Virus record (IMG/VR): IMGVR_UViG_3300020472_000083
Span: 1 to 35,648 of that record
DNA from: a virus
Length of the DNA stretch: 35,648 nucleotides
Direction: 5' to 3' (one strand)
How positions within the stretch are numbered: the first letter of the stretch is position 1; every line of letters starts with the position of its first letter. Of the stretch, positions 33,408 through 35,648 are shown piece after piece. The position numbers and the translations under genes are program-made. The notes below the pieces were generated by a model. It searched no databases. It was not told the origin of the DNA and worked only from the letters and a program-made list of their open reading frames with translations.

Positions 33408-35075
33408 ATGGCAAAACTGTTTGGATTTAAAATCCCCGATGGGGATGACAAATCAAAGGGGGTCATATCTCCTATACCCCCTAGTGATGAGGATAAGTCA
33501 GATTTTTATGTCTCTAGTGGATTCTATGGGCAGTATGTGGATATTGAAGGAGTTTATAAAAGTGAGCAAGATCTGATTCGTAGATACCGTGAAATGTGTC
33601 TACATCCAGAGTGTGATAGTGCTATTGAAGATGTTGTGAATGAAGCAATTGTTTCTGATTTGAATGATTCTCCTGTAGAGATTGAATTATCAAATCTTAA
33701 TGCATCAGATAAGTTAAAAGATCATATTCGATCAGAATTTAAATATATCAAAGAGCTCATGAACTTCGATAAGAAGTGTCATGAGATTTTTCGTACCTGG
33801 TATATTGATGGAAGAGTTTTCTATCATAAGGTAATAGATATACAAAAACCAGATAATGGTATTCAAGAGATTAGATTTATTGATCCACTTAAGATTAGAT
33901 TAGTTCGTCAAGTTGAAAGGACTGGATCGAATAATATGTCACCTTTTGATGTAAGTAATAATGCAACAGATATAAAAGCATATGATGCTCCTAAAATTAA
34001 TGAGTTTTATCTATATGATCCAAATACCGTAACTAAGGGTAGTGGTATAATTCCAACAAAAGATCAAAAAGGTGCAGTAAAAATAGCAAAAGATGCAATT
34101 ACATTTGTTACTTCGGGATTAGTAGATCGCAATAAGCAAACAGTATTATCTTACTTACATAAAGCAATTAAAGCACTTAACCAGTTGAGAATGGTTGAGG
34201 ATAGTCTTGTTATCTACAGATTATCTCGTGCTCCAGAAAGAAGAATATTCTACATTGATGTAGGTAATCTTCCTAAGATCAAGGCAGAGCAATATCTGCG
34301 TGATGTTATGAACCGTTATAGAAATAAACTGGTTTATAATGCTGATACTGGAGAGATTAGAGATGATAAGAAATACATGGCAATGTTGGAAGATTTCTGG
34401 CTTCCTAGACGTGAAGGGGGTAGAGGAACTGAAATCACAACTTTACCTGGTGGACAAAACTTAGGTGAACTTACTGATATTGAGTATTTTCAGACTAAAC
34501 TTTATAAGTCACTCAATGTTCCATCGAGTAGACTCGATAGTCAAGGTGGATTCAATCTAGGTAGATCATCAGAAATTTTAAGAGATGAACTTAAATTTAC
34601 TAAGTTTGTTGGTAGATTACGTAAGAGATTCTCTGGTGTATTCAATGATATGTTGAAGACTCAGTTAATTCTTAAGAATATCATTACTCCAGAAGATTGG
34701 GATTCATTAGAAGAACATATTCAGTATGATTTCTTGTATGATAATCACTTCTCCGATCTTAAAGAGAATGAACTTCTTCAAGAGCAGTTAGGTGTTCTTG
34801 CTTCTATGGAACCATATATGGGCAAATATTTCTCTGCTCAATATGTAAGATCAAAAGTTCTTAAGCAGACAGAAACTGAAATGGAAGAGATGGATAAGCA
34901 AATAGCAAAAGAAATTGAGGATGGAATTATTGCAGACCCTAATATGCCAGTGGATCCAATGACAGGTATGCCAGCTGATCAAGCACTTGCAGGTCACGAT
35001 ATGATGGGTACTGTTCCAGATGGAATGCCAGAAGAGCAAGCACCGACTCAAATGCCGAAGGGTGGAGAGATATAA
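33408..35075 (+). CDS. 20: Portal vertex protein gp20
   Basis: Homologue of T4 gp20 (524 residues), the twelve-subunit portal that starts head assembly, docks gp17 for packaging and then binds the neck. Landmarks are YREMCLHPECDSAIEDVVNE followed by AIVSD, FDKKCHEIFRTWYIDGRVFY, IRFIDPLKIRLVRQVE, the clip/stem region LNQLRMVEDSLVIYRLSRAP then ERRIFYIDVGNLPK, YRNKLVYNADTGEI, and LGRSSEILRDELKFTKFV. All are familiar from gp20 genes of marine T4-like phages, where this gene is used as a diversity marker. The C-terminal ~60 residues are rich in methionine, proline and acidic residues (GMPEEQAPTQMPKGG). The stop codon lies inside the next late promoter box. Confidence 0.97.
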   Translation: MAKLFGFKIPDGDDKSKGVISPIPPSDEDKSDFYVSSGFYGQYVDIEGVYKSEQDLIRRYREMCLHPECDSAIEDVVNEAIVSDLNDSPVEIELSNLNASDKLKDHIRSEFKYIKELMNFDKKCHEIFRTWYIDGRVFYHKVIDIQKPDNGIQEIRFIDPLKIRLVRQVERTGSNNMSPFDVSNNATDIKAYDAPKINEFYLYDPNTVTKGSGIIPTKDQKGAVKIAKDAITFVTSGLVDRNKQTVLSYLHKAIKALNQLRMVEDSLVIYRLSRAPERRIFYIDVGNLPKIKAEQYLRDVMNRYRNKLVYNADTGEIRDDKKYMAMLEDFWLPRREGGRGTEITTLPGGQNLGELTDIEYFQTKLYKSLNVPSSRLDSQGGFNLGRSSEILRDELKFTKFVGRLRKRFSGVFNDMLKTQLILKNIITPEDWDSLEEHIQYDFLYDNHFSDLKENELLQEQLGVLASMEPYMGKYFSAQYVRSKVLKQTETEMEEMDKQIAKEIEDGIIADPNMPVDPMTGMPADQALAGHDMMGTVPDGMPEEQAPTQMPKGGEI

Positions 35076-35078
35076 ATA
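35071..35078 (+). promoter_or_regulatory. Late promoter box TATAAATA overlapping the gp20 stop
   Basis: An exact TATAAATA contains the gp20 stop codon (TAA, 35073-35075) and ends 28 bases before the ATG of the gp67-like gene. It probably starts a prohead core/protease/capsid transcript. Confidence 0.8.
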
Positions 35079-35106
35079 TCTTTAGTTTTAATTACAATGT
35101 AACAAA

Positions 35107-35307
35107 ATGGATGATTTAATCGATATGATGGTGGCTGACAAATCTGCCAATGATGTTAGTGATAAGATTAAAGAGATCTTGTATGCTAAAAGTGCAGAGA
35201 AAGTAGACGCATCAAAACCAAGTGTTGGTGCTTCAATGTTTGGTGACCAAGAAGTGGAAAGTGAAACCGAAATAGACAATACTGCTGAAACAGAATCTGA
35301 AGAATAA
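35107..35307 (+). CDS. 67: Prohead core protein, gp67-like (66 aa)
   Basis: A small protein directly after portal gp20, where T4 has gp67 (80 residues), a component of the prohead scaffold that the gp21 protease degrades. The N-terminal helix MDDLIDMMVADKSANDVSDK, then IKEILYAKSAEKV, recalls the T4 gp67 start (MEGLIEAIKSND...). The C-terminus is strongly acidic (ESETEIDNTAETESEE), as in T4 gp67. The match is by position, size and charge pattern more than by clear sequence identity, so the assignment is probable and not proven. It has its own late promoter, and its stop overlaps the next gene by one base (TAATG). Confidence 0.75.
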   Translation: MDDLIDMMVADKSANDVSDKIKEILYAKSAEKVDASKPSVGASMFGDQEVESETEIDNTAETESEE

Positions 35308-35648
35308 TGAAAGTATTATCTGCTGAGACGGGTTTAGGATCTGCTACAAATATAAGCAAAGCTCCAGTAGTAAGAGTTTATAACAGTGATTCTTCTGCTG
35401 TAACTCTTACTAGAAAGGATGCTGCTGGAATAGTTATTGGAACTTATTCTCTTCCTTCAGATAAAGTTATATACTGTCAAAAAGGTTATACAGATACTTT
35501 AGAAGGTGGTGCAAATTTAAAGGCTACTGCAATTGGATACACTGAAATGTTGGATATTATAACTATCGCTGGTGGTGCTGGTGGTGTTATAACTGATAAT
35601 TTAATGTTTCATTTGGATGCTGGTAATGCAGAATCTTATGGAGATCAA
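35307..35648 (+). CDS. Structural protein, possible lectin-domain fusion (3' partial)
   Basis: The ATG at 35307 overlaps the gp67-like stop, and the frame stays open through the last base, so only the first 114 residues are seen. Residues 1-~88 (KVLSAETGLGSATNISKAPV, then VRVYNSDSSAVTLTRKDAAG, ending IGYTEM) resemble a small beta-rich domain typical of short marine phage proteins. After a glycine-rich linker (AGGAGG) comes VITDNLMFHLDAGNAESYGD. The L-x-L-D-A-G-N-x-x-S-Y pattern is how concanavalin/LamG-like lectin domains often start in marine phage fibres and structural proteins. T4 has gp68 here, which this does not resemble. A cell-surface-binding or capsid decoration role is possible, but the missing 3' part prevents a firm call. 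Confidence 0.72.
   Translation, partial: MKVLSAETGLGSATNISKAPVVRVYNSDSSAVTLTRKDAAGIVIGTYSLPSDKVIYCQKGYTDTLEGGANLKATAIGYTEMLDIITIAGGAGGVITDNLMFHLDAGNAESYGDQ

Noticed and set aside
1-35648. CRISPR arrays, tRNA genes, insertion sequences, attachment sites, homing endonucleases
   Set aside because: Read on both strands by eye; no regularly spaced identical repeats, cloverleaf sequences, transposase or endonuclease motifs were seen. The repeats present are diverged protein-level modules.

Overview
The window is the head-and-tail structural block of a T4-like myovirus of the marine type (cyanophage or pelagiphage). It is AT-rich, densely packed and read entirely on the + strand. The gene order follows T4: gp6, gp7, gp8, then a baseplate/fibre block, gp13, gp14, gp15, gp16, gp17, gp18, gp19, gp20 and a gp67-like gene. 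Enlarged, glycine/threonine-rich versions of baseplate proteins, a DUF4815-type giant in place of gp9/gp10, and the N-ATAAATA form of the late promoter all point to marine relatives of T4 rather than enteric ones. Nothing here fixes the host: no photosynthesis or other auxiliary metabolic gene, tRNA, integrase, CRISPR array or insertion sequence is visible.

Layout. 1-14050 holds baseplate wedge genes: gp6 (its 5' end lies outside the window), a 3551-residue gp7 and gp8. 14054-23802 holds a 2424-residue DUF4815-type virion protein, two short coiled-coil proteins (74 and 63 residues) and three fibre-like proteins (112, 75 and 481 residues). 23799-27134 encodes the neck and tail completion proteins gp13, gp14 and gp15. 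27131-30155 encodes the DNA packaging motor (gp16 and gp17) with an unrecognised basic 302-residue protein between the two subunits. 30230-33368 encodes tail sheath gp18 and tube gp19. 33408-35307 encodes portal gp20 and a gp67-like prohead core protein. The window ends inside a gene (35307 onward) that seems to join a small phage domain to the start of a lectin-like domain.

Expression. Genes abut or overlap by 1-4 bases, suggesting long co-transcribed and translationally coupled runs. Five N-ATAAATA late-promoter boxes lie in the few real gaps, upstream of gp8, the 112-residue gene, gp18, gp20 and the gp67-like gene. By eye I found none inside genes.

The most notable feature is modularity. 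The same small beta-rich modules recur in proteins at different places in the virion: baseplate (gp7, gp8, the DUF4815 protein), neck (gp14), tail terminator (gp15), sheath (gp18) and fibre. They look like insertions or extensions in otherwise recognisable T4 core proteins. gp7 is a mosaic of at least six module types, one of them a YHYH-like domain. No gene longer than 300 bases is missing from the list, and no intergenic gap exceeds about 75 bases.
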